DNA of 64,000 nt, taken from the NCBI GenBank assembly GCA_008508345.1, contig QNGE01000438.1:105068-169067 (forward strand), in the 5' to 3' direction. Position numbers and translations under genes: made by a program. The notes beneath the pieces were generated by a model. It worked only from the letters and a program-made list of their open reading frames with translations. It ran no database searches and had not been told where the DNA came from. Source of the stretch: Paragonimus westermani. Taxonomy: Eukaryota > Platyhelminthes > Trematoda > Plagiorchiida > Troglotrematidae. Positions within the stretch are counted from its first letter, which is position 1. Each line of letters opens with the position of its first letter. Shown piece by piece: positions 1 to 14,015 of the stretch.

Positions 1-769
1 TAGAATGCTAGTAGCAGCTGCCATGTCAGCAGCATACGCTATGACACAAGTATTGACGGTATTGTGCTTTGTGTTTTATAATTTCATGAGTACCTAGTCG
101 TCAGGTGGCAGTAAACATGCCTCCTCGGTAATACGGCTAACTCACTAAGGCACGGTGGGCAGAGATTTTATTTGGTTAAGGTGACTAGTATTTCACTAGC
201 TTCGCCATCTTGACTCTTCATTGTGGGACTGAAGTTTGACCAACTCATATTACTCATGCCCGATCTGTGTGGCAATCGCATTAGTTGTACTGTGTCATAC
301 AACATGTTCTTCGAAAATCTCAACCGAGTTTGAAAATCCAACGGACGTTCCAGTTGTGAAGTCAAGTTCATATGTCCAGATTTCTTTGCCATCCTACTCT
401 GTGCACTCTTTGAATTAGAGAACTGTTACGTGACAAGTAAGTGTATTTTGACCGGACAACCCGAGAAGTATTCAACAAATTGGATGAGAAAACCTATATC
501 CGGTGGTGGTACTGTCTTTCTAAAGTGCATAAGGGACGTCTGAATATTCTATCAAAAGTAAATCCCCGACAAACTGCAAAACCCCATGCCACCAAAGTCC
601 AGAGATGGTGGCTACATCCACGAATATGGATGCAAGCATCACAAACGGGTACACCTGTTCTCCACTATAACAATCACAAAGGAGATGAACTGTATCAACT
701 CGACAGAACGTGAACTGGCACCAGCACTTTGACCAGGAATATGGCATTCATCCATGATGATTCAGTCAT

Positions 770-1000
770 GTCTAATGTGAGGTTACTGGAGTAGTGATCG
801 GAGTTCTTGTTCCGGTCGTGCCAAGGATGTGTACTACTGAAGGGCCTTGGTGAGAGCGAAACCCCAGTCTAGTGCTTCTTTTCAAAAGGGACCGACTGGA
901 GATGTTATGGGAATGTGACTGCTGCTATCATTTATGAGCGTAGTTCAATCAGTGTACAAACCACAACCCTTACTACTTATCAGTAACTTTTTTCAAATGA
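770..1000 (+). repeat. Diverged SINE-like repeat
   Basis: Shares TAATGTGAGGT, CCAAGGAT.TG..CTACTGA, GAGAGCGAAAC, CAGTCTAGTGCTTCTTTTC and CTTATCAGTAA in the right order with the better copies, with many substitutions. Confidence 0.55.
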
Positions 1001-4000
1001 GTAATCGTGCTGATGAACCCACAAGTGAGTATCGGGCAACCGAATTCAGGCCACAACTCATGTTCTAGAATTACATGCGAAAGGTTGACCCAAGACAGTT
1101 AAATTAAACAGGCTGGCAACAAAGTCCTAGACACACCATTATCATGCCTGCCGGCACGGCGGTGTACGCGCGCTTATGTCAGCTCTCTCGGCTCCATAGT
1201 CCCGGTGGTTTGGCTACCACGGCTTAGCGTCGGTTACAGCTGGCTGTTGACAACTATTTGATCGTCTAAAAGGCAGATCAAGGCTGGATACAAGCAAACA
1301 TCAAACAATCGAAATTTGCAGGGTAACAATATGGTATTCCCATGACTGAGCATACTCTCAGGGAGATTTATCACAGTGATGGTCAGTACAGCTGAATGAA
1401 GGGTTGACTGAAGAGTAACTATTCTCCAACCGTAGTTGGAAAATCGTACAGCGTTTTCTAGTCTCGCTATGCCATTCGCAAACTCCGACACAACGTCGTA
1501 CAGACATGCTGCGGATGACGAATGTCAGTTTTTGCGTTCCAGTGGTTGGATGCTTTCGTCACTGGCCCGTGAAACAAGGACGGTGAATGGTTATGCCGAA
1601 AAATCTGCTCTGATTGCCTGGATAAAAGTCAGGGGATGTACGGTAAACTTTTTGTTTCTCTGCTTCACAGAAGACGTTTGGAAATTATGTGTAAATGTTG
1701 AATTTGTTCTCGCTTTCATCAACAAAAGTGAGTTTCCGGAAAAAGAGTAAGTTGCTGTTAAAAACGATCTACTGCTATTTTATCAGTAGAAGAATGTGAA
1801 CTGCAAAATAACGGTTCAGTGGTACTGGCAAACATTTTCCAGATTTACTCCCATTGTCTTCGAGATTTGTGGTTGATCAAGGGGCCAATTTTTCTCCGGC
1901 GACACTTGTTAGACTTCAAAGTGAAACAGCACAAAGTATACAAGTGACAGTCTTCACTGTCATTTGGCTTTCTACACTGCTTTTGGTATTCAGACGAAAA
2001 AGCCACCATTTGTACTTGATAACTCAATAACCACACACTCAGATGGATTCATAGCAGTGTGCAGATATCCCGCGCGCTGGGGATAAATGCGTGGCAGAAT
2101 TATAGCTGCTATCATAACTTTACGAGTTCGGTTGTAATAAGTAGGAGTAGTGAGTGACGCATTTCCTACACATTTCGGCAACGGCGTTTAGATAGCACGA
2201 CGGTCTGCGATCATCCGGTTTTAGTACTTAAAGATGGGCAGCAACCACGAAGCGAGAAGCCAACTTCCGATGAACCGGGGGAATTAAAAACATATCACCT
2301 ATACTGTTTGACTCCGAAATTTGTAGAGTTCCACCATTTTAATGGGAAAACCTATAAAAATCTCTCAGTGAACACACCGCGAATATGACAAATTAAACAG
2401 TGACAACGCACTACTTGTGCTGCCAATCAGTAGCCAGGCTGGGGTATGTATTTGAGAACTAAAATAACTGGATGGAACTACAAGAAAAAACGTTAAACTG
2501 TACTGTGTCGTTAAATGGTTCTTTTACATGTACGAGTTTAACATTAGCCACCGTGGCAACTGTGATGTCCTTAGCCCAGTGTCACATACAAATTAGTGTT
2601 TTGTCTGTTATAGTGTTGACTTATACATCTCAACTTTGACTTTCCGAATAAACAGTCCTTGTGTTATCCGTCTCCTTCGCTCAGAATACTAAACTGAAGT
2701 AAACTTTGACTACTGTTTAGGACGTTCCTAGTCGGTCAGGTTCGGATGGTGCGTTTAACATTATCCTTGCGAACTTTGCTGAGGTTAAATTCGTATTTTT
2801 TGAAATATTTTCAAACCACAACATTGTTTACTAGGCGCGAAATCTCCAACACAGTCACTGTTAATAGTCCAACGATGGAATCTTCGCAATTTGCCCGAAT
2901 ACTCAGAACCATTTTAAAAGGTTTCAGTACTAATCTCTGATGCATTTCTATTTTGAATGCTTTCAGAGTGTTCAGTAATTCTTAATCATTGAATAGTCCC
3001 TTCCAAACGTTTAAAATATGGTTCAACAATACCTATTTTTTCCACCTGATCAATCCCAGTCGTATTGTGAAAGCTTGGCGAAAGTTCAAATCCAATTCCC
3101 AGCAAAAATTTGCACAACGGACGAACTCTTAAAGGTGCAAAACTCGGGTCCACTGTTTCTTTCTGAAATTGGATGCCTAGAAATTTATGAAAATGCGAGT
3201 GCCGCAACTATTTTGAGTGCTGTTCAACTTCTACTTTTAACTCATATAGAGCAACGTCTCCACTACTCATCATAATTCAAAATATCAATCAACAATTTTC
3301 ATGGTTTTCGTGGCACAAAACTTAAGGACGTCCTAGTGGTCAGGTCATCGACTGAAGTTACTGGGATCGTTACTGTTTCTGCTCCCTCGCAAGTGAACAC
3401 GGTTGAGCCTTTGTATATTGTGATTTATCGATGCTTAATTTGAGGCGAATGTCAAGGTGATCAACACAGTTGATAATTGAAAAGAGGGTCGGAATTCACA
3501 TCACAGTCGTGATGAAGATAACCGCAACTCACGAAATCACTTGAGAAAGAAGTCTGAGTAAAGAGTTTCCATTGTAGGCGGACTATCTGAAAAATCTAGA
3601 GAAGTGCAACTGATACGATCAGTTGTAAGCAGTAGTTAATCTGTACCAACCAAAACTGTCCTCTTGCTTACCATCTTAGTTCTGTGCGACTTAAAGTTTG
3701 ACCAAACAGATCGACGGAAAGTAAGTAACCACGGGGTAGATCGAAAAGCAAGCAGAACAATTAACATAAAACAAATTTCCTTTAGTACTTCTTTCGGACT
3801 GATTTGATGTGGTAGTTGGGTTAATGAATCCGGTCTGTCGAACGACTTTGCTTTGTCGTCGAATGTCGTCTTACTGCGAATTAATTGTCTTGTAACAAAC
3901 GACGTGCTTTGAAACCAGTTATTTGTTTGAAACGGAGTTACCACTGTAAATGAGCGTGGTCCGTGTCACTTGGTTGTCTACATTGCAGTTTGAATTTCTC

Positions 4001-7000
4001 AAGCCGTGTCTGCGGAATGAGCTAGCGAATACACTTTCTCAAATGACGTGATCGGTTAGAAACAGAACTGCAAAGTTGGTACAAAGAATCCAAGCATCGG
4101 AACTTGAAGTTGTGAGTAATGATGTAGTGGGCGCTGTAACCTGTCGTAAGTACATTTAAATGACGCCAATCGAGATAAATGGGGATAGGTCACTTATTTG
4201 CTACATTTTGGAAGTGACTCAGGTGGAGTCTGCATCGTGCAGCAACTAGTATCTTAAGAGTCCCAAAGAGTGAGATGGCTCAGTAGAAACTTATTCTGAC
4301 TGATACAGTCAGCCAAATTTTCTTGGGACATATCCTGTTTGGTTGATCCATATGGTGAATTTCGGAATGATGTAAACTGCAGGCATGAACAAGGCCCAGA
4401 TTCAAAATTTTCCGTTGACTTATTGTGTGCATCGCTCAGTTACTTCAAACCAAAGTTCAGTATCCTTTACTCGTACATGAATCAACATTAGAACGAATCC
4501 CAGAAATTCGCATTCCTCATCAGCATACAACAGGCCATAAAGTCCACGCCACCATTCAAGTGGGAAAATGTGTGCTGAAAGTGAGGAAAACCCTTCCACC
4601 GTTCATCCAGAGGTTTACGTACTCATGACAGATCAGCTGTTGTTGTGCATGAGTTTCTGATCCTTGAACGTAGTTATTCTAGCGGGTTACACTATTGAGT
4701 GCAAGCGAATTAGTCGGCCGTCGACGTGTATTTGGGAAGACTCCAGTGGTGATCAATGTGGCAGGTATGCATAGTCTACTTCTGTTCGGCCACGCTTGCC
4801 GCTGAAAAATAAACCGAGTTCGAAGATTGAAAAAGGATAGATGGCCAGGTGATGACGTGGTCACGAACTACTGAAGCTGTAGCCAGTTTGTTGAACAAAG
4901 TCGGGAGGAGCCACCTGTGGGGTTGAGAACAGCTCAGGTCCCCACGATGCCTGTCTCAAAGCTTTCAGACGAATAGTGTGTTGTAGTCCTTTACGTAATT
5001 TCCTTCTTACGTGAGATCTTTGTTCAATTCTGAATAGACTACGATAACCATACATTTCTGAGTACAGACGGAAAAATCTACAATGTATGCAATTACCCTT
5101 CTTACCAAATCCTTCCGGCGTTATACTTATACAAACTTCGTGCGTAACTACGAGCTTTTACGAGTACTCCGCTAAGTTGAACCCAATTTGTGATGTCATG
5201 GATTGTCCGGATTAGTAGCATGTACCAAAGTGATGGTGGAAACAAACCGTAAAGTAGTATATTTTTCAGATAAACAGTCCACTCGTATTGCAGTGGCAAC
5301 TTTTTCCTAAATTTTGTACGGCATTTCATGTACTGAAAATGTGTCACTAGGGGTTAAGTTTCGAGACATAAAGCTTGAAAAATTGCAACTTTGTTAGTGT
5401 GATTTTGATTACAGCACTCCTGAGGAAGGCCACCGGATTCAGTTAAAACGTAGAGTTTTATAAATTGCTCCTAACTTTGAGTTATTCTTATTCTGTTTAT
5501 CAATGGAAGACCCAGTTGTGGAAAATTTAGACTACGGCTGGATTACAATCAAAGTCGGAAATGACACGCTCAGATGCAGCAAATACTCCACCGTGTGGGC
5601 TAGAAGACCAATACGGAAGCATAGAAATGTAACATCTGAACTAATTTATTCACTCAACCAATCCACCTCTGTGGAAAGCCAGTGATTTTGAAGGTGGAGA
5701 GTAACACAATATCAGTGAGTATTAGCTCACCGCGTTCCATTGATATAATTTGTTCGTTTATTCGACTATTCTTTCATAGCTATCCTTTCTTTCTATTAGG
5801 GCTTCCTGATCATTTAACTCCCATTAATCAAAACAATTTTGGTTTCAGCGAACAGAACTGTTTCCGATAGATTCTCTTCTTTGACTGGTAGAATTATATA
5901 TCGAATCAAGTAACATTAACGGAAGTGATTGATGGGAAATGGTACGAGTGTAATACGGTCGGGTATAATACAAACACGACTTAGTTGTGGTTATGCTCAC
6001 AGGGTTTTAGGAAACGAGCGCACAGTTAACACTGACTTCCATTATTGTTACTTGATTTGATGTATAACTGTACCAGTCAAACATGAAAGTCTATCGAAAA
6101 CAGTTGTATTCACTGAAACCAAAATTGTTTTACATGATTTCTACCGGGATTTTTAATTATTCCATTAATTGACTAATGCGCCAGGTCAAAAGTTTTTAAT
6201 CCAATGTTTCAGCTCAATTTTTCCAACAATTTTGAGGTGCGTTATCGTTATCATTGTAAATTTCTTTCAGAGTCCAGACTGTAAACAAGAGTTGTTTATA
6301 ATAGTAGTGTACATGCAGACTTGGGATTTGACTCCAGGTAATTGATATCGTAATTGCTGCAAGACGCAGCACTCCTTAATTAATTGTAATGTTACGCCTG
6401 GTTCAGTCTTCTTTCAATGAGGTGAAAAGAGGAGTTTGAGGTTGTGTTGCATCATATGCCAACAGAACATCTCTAAATGTCTTCAAAGTACCGTCGATGC
6501 TGAGCTATAAGGAAAATGAGACAAGATGCGCAGAGACTTATCTACAGCCTTAAAACTGGGCACTGTGAAACCTGTGTATTTGATACTGCGCACACGGAAT
6601 CATCTTGAATTTTGTAAGTTCAAAGCTTCCTTCTTAAAACATTCTCGGTTAGACAAGCTCTCAGTAGGCACGTGCTGGCTGATGACCGCGTGTAGGGAAG
6701 ATAAAGCCCTCTAGAATTTACCGCGCACAGGAGACATCTGCGGATATCATACTGAAAAATATTTGTTGTTAGTGTCCATGCCTCGGAAAACACACAAGTT
6801 CGACCAAGTTGTACCTGTCCAGAAACAGTGTCTAAGTGGCGAGTTACAGAACGGATTAGCTAGCGGGCAAACTGTCGTGTTAAAGATATGTGTACACAGC
6901 GGGACTGTCGTTGAGGGTATAGAAGAGGCCATGAAAGGTTCAATTTTTATTGGAAATAAAGCAGTCGAATAACGGAATGTGACGAATTTAGTCACTTTGA

Positions 7001-10000
7001 GTTTGATTCCTCGATACACTTGAAATCTGGAACCTTTCAGAGATGATAAAAGCTTTAGGTAGCCAAGAGCTTTCTAGTAGTCATTCTAACTTGAACAACA
7101 GACAAACTGGCATCAGTCACCTGGTGGACATCAATGGGCATATCGTCAAAATTCTTTCGCTAACAGATTATTCGCGGGAGCACATCTAAAACAATTGGGG
7201 TGACCAATCAACGAATCATTTCTAACAGTGCTGAAAACTGACTGAAAAACTGGGCTGGGAACCACCTAATGGACGAGCAAATGATAGAGTGTGAACTTTT
7301 AAGAGCACTCCATTCGTTACTATGATCGTATGCAGCACTGATACCGTTTACTTGCGAGCAATCGATATATTCACTACAGAAGACTCATACACCCTGTCTT
7401 TTATCTGGGGAGAAATAGTTTGCAACATTCTAGGTTAGGCGTATCTTTTTAGAAAGATGAACTACGGATGCTCACCTGTCTCATCCGGTTAGTAAGCCAG
7501 ACCTGTTACTAAGATGGCCAGGCGGTTTGCAGGAACCATACTCACGTTAGGGCACGTTAAGGTGATTCCTTCGATGACAACTGCTGGCTGAGAGAACGCC
7601 GACACAAGAACGAACCCGTTTGTGCTAGGCGGCTCTGTGAGAATTCTACAGATAACTTTGAATTAGTACACAAAACACAAAAGCAGACGGCATAGCCACA
7701 ATACCATGTTTATGTGCAGCGAACAGCGGAAAGACGATCCACAATTGGACGTAGATTAGTGGGGTTTAGTTTATGAATGTCCAGCTATCAGTGTAAAACA
7801 GCATTTCCAAAATGGTTTTTTAGTGCTTTAAATTATATCAACTTTTCCCTAAGTATGCTCGTCATAGGGGTGCATACCCTTTTTAGTGGTCCGTGACAAT
7901 GCGGCTATTGTAGCAATGTTTAAAACTAGCAAGAATGACTTCGAAAAGACCTAACTAGGATAAAAATGGATCTTGACTGGTTTTGAAGCAGCGACAGAAA
8001 CAGTCTGTTTAAACGTGGCAAACACTTTACTAGAAGAGATAAGAGACCTCACAATCAGGTCGCTTTTGAATTGTCAACTTCGCTACACTTTGAAAAAGCA
8101 ACCTTGGCTTTGCACTTAGTGGTAGTTGACCTGAAATCAAGAGAAGATGCGATTAAAAAAAAACCCACAGATTAGTATGGTGTTTAATTGCCTACAAATT
8201 GTAAAGTAATGCTGCTCCGTTTTCATGAAAGTTTTCCAACGCATGCAAGCAAGCAGGTACTTTTGCATAGAATGTCAAAGAATTTCATGTTTCTGAAACA
8301 TCAGAGTGTCCCCGAAGACAATATACTCGGTATATTCCTATGCACACCTTGTTGCACTCAAGAAATTACCGAACTGAGTTTACGTGAACTCAGGATGTAC
8401 GATGGAAATCTAACAAGATTAACTCCGGTGACCTAAAAACGATCTAAAGTGATTGCTCTGAATTCGAAAGTAAAAACAATCAAGCATTTCATGAATTTGC
8501 AGTAGGCTGACTGAAATTGTTCATTACCGGAACCCTCAGTATCATTGAATTCTAAACTGCTGTGTGACAAAATGACAGGATTAAGCGGACAGTTGGAGAT
8601 GGATTGTCACACAAACGGCCGGAGTAAAATCAACTTACTACTGTAAAACAAAAAGCCATAAACTTACATGTGGCGTAGCTTGAATGCAAACGCCCATCAA
8701 AACTCTTCTGCTAAAGGTGACATCATGCATGATCCGGTTGTCAGTACGGATCGGTTACAGTCATACCTGTATATTAGCGAATCCGTCGTTATCACCGTCT
8801 TATGAAAAAAATACCAGCCAAATGGAAACAATCACCCGCGCACAATCGTATCAGGCCTACCTTCTATTTGGGAGGGCGAACTGAACGATATATGTAAAGA
8901 GGTAAGCATAGGAAACGACAATCGAAACTAATAGTGTTCGGATGCCTTTTATTTGTGACACAGATTCTAGTCTGAACGTAGCTTAATGGTGTTTGCTCAC
9001 ACTGTGGTAACTGGGAATTATTCGGCATGTGTGCTGACTCTAAGGCGCGTCTTCTGCTTGCAGTGTTGAATCTGTTTTTTCCCGTAAATCGGTTGAAACA
9101 GAGTTCTCACAAATTACCAATGGCCGTAGTGAAGATACTCACCACCTGAGCCACGGTATGGGAGTGTTCGGAAGATCGGTTACAAAGAGTTCTGAATAAG
9201 TCTACTCGATAACTTAATTCATGATAATGTCTATTGAGGTCAATCTAAATTATATAATCAAATATGTGACCAATCAGTCAAGTTGTTTACTCCCAAATTA
9301 ATTACAGTAAGCACTCGGGCTACTGCTGATTGTCCAGCCCAAAATATACTATCCTTCTGAGCTGTTTGAGTTGTATTTTTTAGCGTGATTACGCCTAACG
9401 GATGCTCAAGCTCTTCCGCAGTAGCAATACTGTCTGTGGCGCCCAGTGGCTTCAATTCAGTTGATCCAGCTGATCGGCCATGTTGGATGCCATGAGGATC
9501 ATCTCATGCAGAAAGTACCGTCAAAGTAACTACTGGTTGAGCAAACGTAGGCTAGTGTGACATCATCTTGTGGAACTGTTAGGTTTCCGGCAGTGATAGC
9601 CGATTTACCTAAGTTATCGTATGGTGTTTTGATAAATTCTTGTGTGGTTGCTTCAAGATCAGCTGAACCAGTTCGGATGAAACTGGTTGCTTACCTGGCA
9701 AGCTGCCGGTGGAATAACCATCTGCTTATTCTGATTTCAGCACTTTTTTCGTTAGCTTCTTCAAAAAGTGACTTCTGTCTATTAATGATGACTAACTTAA
9801 TACGCTGGGGTTTGTCAGCCGTCTTTATCTCAGACAGGAGCATGTACTTGCTGTTGCATTTTAAAAATGGAAGAATTTCATTGTGGAATGACAGAACAAT
9901 GGCCGCCGTTGAATGTCAGGTACTATCAAGCCCAAAATCATGGTAGGAGGATGACCGTACAGTCACCGAAGCCTTCGATATCATCTCCATTATTCAGTCA

Positions 10001-10933
10001 GGAGGTTTTGATTAACCCAGTCCCGGTGGCTCGCTGTTATCCACTTTGAGCAACCAATGAAAGGCCCGGCGCCAGGGAATGCTTAGAAGCGTTCAACTAG
10101 ACAGCGCAGTACAAACCGGACTATACGGTAGGTGATTGCTAATTTCACCGTGTCACTCCGTCATTTGTGATCTTCATGTTGCCTGTGAATTTGTGTGAAT
10201 CTGGTGTGGACATTCAAGGATATACGAACCAAGTAGTGCAGCTCGTAACCCTTGGTCACAGTAGCCATTATCCCACCATACTTGCCGAATGAGTTGACCG
10301 ACCATAATACCCAATTCAGAGACTTCCTGTTATGAGTCCGCTTTGGGCGGTTACTATTGGTAGACTGCTGCACGCGCCTCTTATCCGTATGGTATACACC
10401 TTCTTCCTCATAGCTATCCTCACCAGCGGAGCAAAGCCTGCCCGACTAGCGCATATAACATGGTACGAGACCGGATTTGCTGAAGCCTGTTCGATACATC
10501 CGAACATTCACAGAAGTGTGCTGCGTTCGTCTGCAAAAATTCCGACACAAATGCTTGTTTTTGTTGCTTTATGCTGTGTGTAGTGAACCGTTCTGAAGAA
10601 ATTTGTATCTCGACTGCAAGCAAAGTATGCAGCTGTGTGTCTTCTTTTCCCCCATCACTTTGTATTTGCCAAAACTGCATTGTTTATTAATATCTGATGA
10701 GATCTCATCCTTCTCCAAATTCAGTTGCAAATCTGTCCCTGCTGCCTGGTAGCCATTTCGCAACGTTGTTTTTGATTATTCCTTTTGAAAGCTTTTCGCT
10801 GGATAATTTGTGTTTAGTTAATTCACATTTAAGGTGAGAGAGCTTCATTGATTCCACTGAGTAGGTGTTACCGAGTGGATTGTTTTAAGTTTCACGAGGG
10901 GATCTAACACCTACTTTGGCATCCATTGCACAG
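1001..10933. other. Non-coding stretch, little recognisable
   Basis: Apart from the decayed hammerhead-like repeat at 5.4 kb and a possible SINE leader fragment near 3345-3425, I see no gene or repeat. Open frames are short, overlap on both strands and have no known domains. The part from about 9.5 kb is richer in open frames but gives no recognisable protein. Confidence 0.5.
5411..5460 (+). repeat. Decayed copy of the hammerhead-like repeat
   Basis: Shares CACTCCTGAGGAAGGCCACC and the preceding GTGATTTTGATTA with the copy at 20.7 kb. GAAA has become TAAA, and both stems are weakened, so it could not be active. Confidence 0.5.
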
Positions 10934-11303
10934 TCATTTGTCAGTCGACTGTTTGAACCGTGCACTCGTAGCCACCGACCCACCGTTCCATTGTTGACGA
11001 CTTCTTCACAACTGACACCTAACGCATATCAGGTCGACCGGATCTACCATCAGTTTCTTTTGTCCTTTCGTCCAGCCTGTCGCAAACGGCTAATCGCCCA
11101 CTACTACCCATTTATCTTATGGAACCTACTATCGGTTGGTTCATCGGGCCACAGCGGAACAGAACTTCGCATTTCGATGGTAGTCCCCTCAATCAAGTAA
11201 ACGCGGTGAACTGCAAGTTGCCGTATCCACTCTACAGATTTCCTCCATAATCACGCGCCAATTACAAGACTTCGCTTCGCTCGACAATAAGCCAAGTGAT
11301 CCT
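10934..11303 (+). CDS. Candidate exon pair of an unknown gene
   Basis: An open stretch at 10934-11179 (82 codons) follows an acceptor-like GCACAG and ends ATG before GTAGTC, phase 0. A second open stretch at 11238-11303 (22 codons) follows CTCTACAG and ends CCT before GTGAGT, also phase 0. The frames join without a stop. The area looks somewhat richer in GC than its surroundings. No domain is recognised, and flanking exons were not found. This is a weak call that could be chance. Confidence 0.18.
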
Positions 11304-13269
11304 GTGAGTCAACTACTGGTCAGCTTGACTTATATCTGAATAGAGAGTATAAGAGCGGTGTGTAAGAACGATGTACAAGAACGGCTGTGGTGATGGTGGA
11401 GTCCGTTTTCACCCAGCTTGGACAGTGTGAGTACAGGGAGTGTCAAAACAGTTTCTAATTGTAAGTGTTTTACAACCTATTCGTAGCGTTTTGTACTGTT
11501 GTGTTTGAAAGTGAGCTGCAGTTTGAGTTTGCACTCGATGGCACGAAAACGCTACGTGGTATGTATCATGTAAGTTAGGCACATAAAAGTCAGTGGCTTA
11601 GTCTCAAGCAGAGCGTAAGCCGTAGGAGCACCGTCTCTCATGGTTGCTCTCTAGACACAACTGTACATACGGCAAAGAGTATATGATCAGAAGTGGCACT
11701 TCTTGGGGGGCTTGCGAATACTCTACGAACGACTGATACCAACTGTCGGTAGGTCCCCTGTTTCTGTCCAAGTAACAGCTAGTTCAGCCTTCCAACTTTC
11801 TTTCAGGTTTTCCAAAAAACGGAACAAGCAATCCGGACGATGTAACAGCAACCCTACTTTAGATCGGTAGGGGTGACAGGTTTCGTGTCAATACTATTCA
11901 GGCCAGCTGTTCCGCATGCAACCCACAATATCTGTGAGAAACAATCAATGTCTGCCAGTTAGAACATTTTGAACTGTGATACTACATCGATTTTCTGGAA
12001 TTTTTTGGCAAAGATATGTTACCGCTGTCTTCTACTCTGGGGATAATGGCTATATCCAACAGAGTGTAAGTTCGTTACTCAGTCACCTTTAATTAGAAAA
12101 AGAAACAAAGCAAGCTATCCTTAGCATTGGACGTTTAAGATGTTCCTAGACTGAAACAACTTTCAACGGTAACAAGTTTTAAATTAGCTAGGCCGGCTGT
12201 TTTAGGTATCACGGGTGTATGGACTAAAAAAATATGGGACGAAGAAGTGGGTTTACCATGAATAACTGTAGTCCCTCGAAATAGTCAGTACTGGAGAGCT
12301 GTTGGTATAGCCCAAAATCCTGGCAGTAGTTGGAAAATTCCTGTGGTATACGACTCAGTCTTTCTTAGCTCGTCCGAAGCCACAGGATGTATTGAACATT
12401 CCGTCGGCACTTAGCACTGGCTAATTAGTATAACGTGTTCATTCACTTGCCTCAAATCGTAATGATAAGGTCATGATTAGTGTCTCATATAAGTTACCCT
12501 CAATACGAAGTACACACATTTTACTTACGGACAACTTGACGCTAATTCCAACAATTTTCACGCCCAACGAAATTGTCCTGTTTGTTTTTATGAAGCAGTT
12601 AAGCGTGCTAACTTCCGCGGAAACCCTGAGGGTGGTTACATGCCGGAGAACATCTCAAAGACCTTCTAAACTGAATTAAATTTATCCATTTAGCTGAATA
12701 TAATCCCTATATTGGGGCAGCTTTCGGCAGCAGTGACCAGCGGTATCATTTGACACAGAACCTAGGTGAAATATCAAACGAAAGCTTCAGTCAACTTGCA
12801 ATTGAACGTCGATTGACAATTTACTGAGATTGCAATATATGAGATTGTTAAAACGTGAGATCGGTTAGAGTAACCATGATCACAATAATCCGAACAGACA
12901 CTGGGTAAATCCTGTTCAGTTCTATTGGATTTACCTGGAAACTTTATCGAATGGAAATGAACGTGCTATCGCACATTCACTATTGTTGTTTTCACACTTG
13001 GGAAACGGCAGCTATACACAAATCTGGATGCTAGTTAAAATTAATCAAACAAGTAACTTTACCGTCAACCTGAACACAACGCATCGGAAGTCATTCTGAG
13101 ACCCCTCAGTTGAGTGTGCGAGATTTCGTCGTCACCTGCAATTTAGTTGTGGTTCACTAGTTCGGAGTTCACCATGTATAGTCTCGGATAACCATCAAGG
13201 GAACATGCTTATCACACATTGGCTACATGTTGGGTTAAACAGTTCAGCTCATCGAGCTTTCCTTAGGAA
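11304..13269. other. Non-coding stretch, nothing seen
   Basis: No credible frame, RNA gene or repeat was found here. Confidence 0.5.
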
Positions 13270-13625
13270 TGACATTTGATCACAGCCTTCAAATTCAGAT
13301 AGACTTTTCAGCCAGTCTCCTTCGAAAAGAAACACTACACTCGAGTTTCGCTCTCATTAGAGCTCGTCAGTAGTCCATATCCTTGCCACGGCCCGGATTT
13401 GAACTCCAGCTACGCCCTCATCAAGCAACCATGTTCATGACTGCGCCATTGACCTCACATTAGACAGGACAGAATTGTCATATCTCAACGCTCAACCATT
13501 CTCGCTTGTGAGCAATGATCAGTTTACCCGATTGTCTCAACAGGAGATATTAACTCTCCTGTCAACTCCTATAGATAACCCCACGATTAGGACTTCTCAG
13601 ACAGGTCGAAATCACTGATCTCATT
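13270..13625 (-). repeat. SINE-like repeat, minus strand
   Basis: The leader starts near 13625 (GTTTAATGAGATCAGTG), and the tRNA-like part and body run left to about 13270. The B box region reads GAGTTCAAATCC on the minus strand. It is moderately diverged and lies head to head with the next copy. Confidence 0.7.
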
Positions 13626-13631
13626 AAACAT

Positions 13632-14015
13632 GCTTGTTTGTCTCATGAAACAGTGGTCCGAGTTCAAATCCAGGCCATGGTAAGGATATGCACTACCGAC
13701 GAGCTTTAATGGGAACGAAAATTGAGTTTAGTGCTTCCTTTTGAAAGAACCTGGCTGGTAATTTTATCCGTGTGCGGAGGCTGTGACCAAATGTGAGTGA
13801 TGTTCAATTTGGAAATAAACCAAATCCCCGGCTACTCATCAGTAATCTAAAAAATATCGCCCCGCAGGTTTAATGAAAACAGTGATTCCGACCTGTCTGA
13901 GAAGTCCTAATTGCGGGGTTATCGATGGGAGTTAACAGGACAGTTACTGTGTCTGCTCCGGAGACGATCGGGTAAACTGATCATTGCTCACAAGCGTGAT
14001 TGAGCCTTCATATTT
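13632..14015 (+). repeat. SINE-like repeat, body followed by a second leader
   Basis: Starts in the tRNA-like part (GAGTTCAAATCC), runs through the body to CTACTCATCAGTAATC (about 13845), then continues into GCAGGTTTAATG and the leader again, up to about 14015. This join of body end to leader start shows that units can be tandem. Confidence 0.7.

Noticed and set aside
9557..9946. 129-codon plus frame with hydrophobic stretches
   Set aside because: No recognised domain and no splice model. The opposite strand is also partly open, so it is weak evidence.
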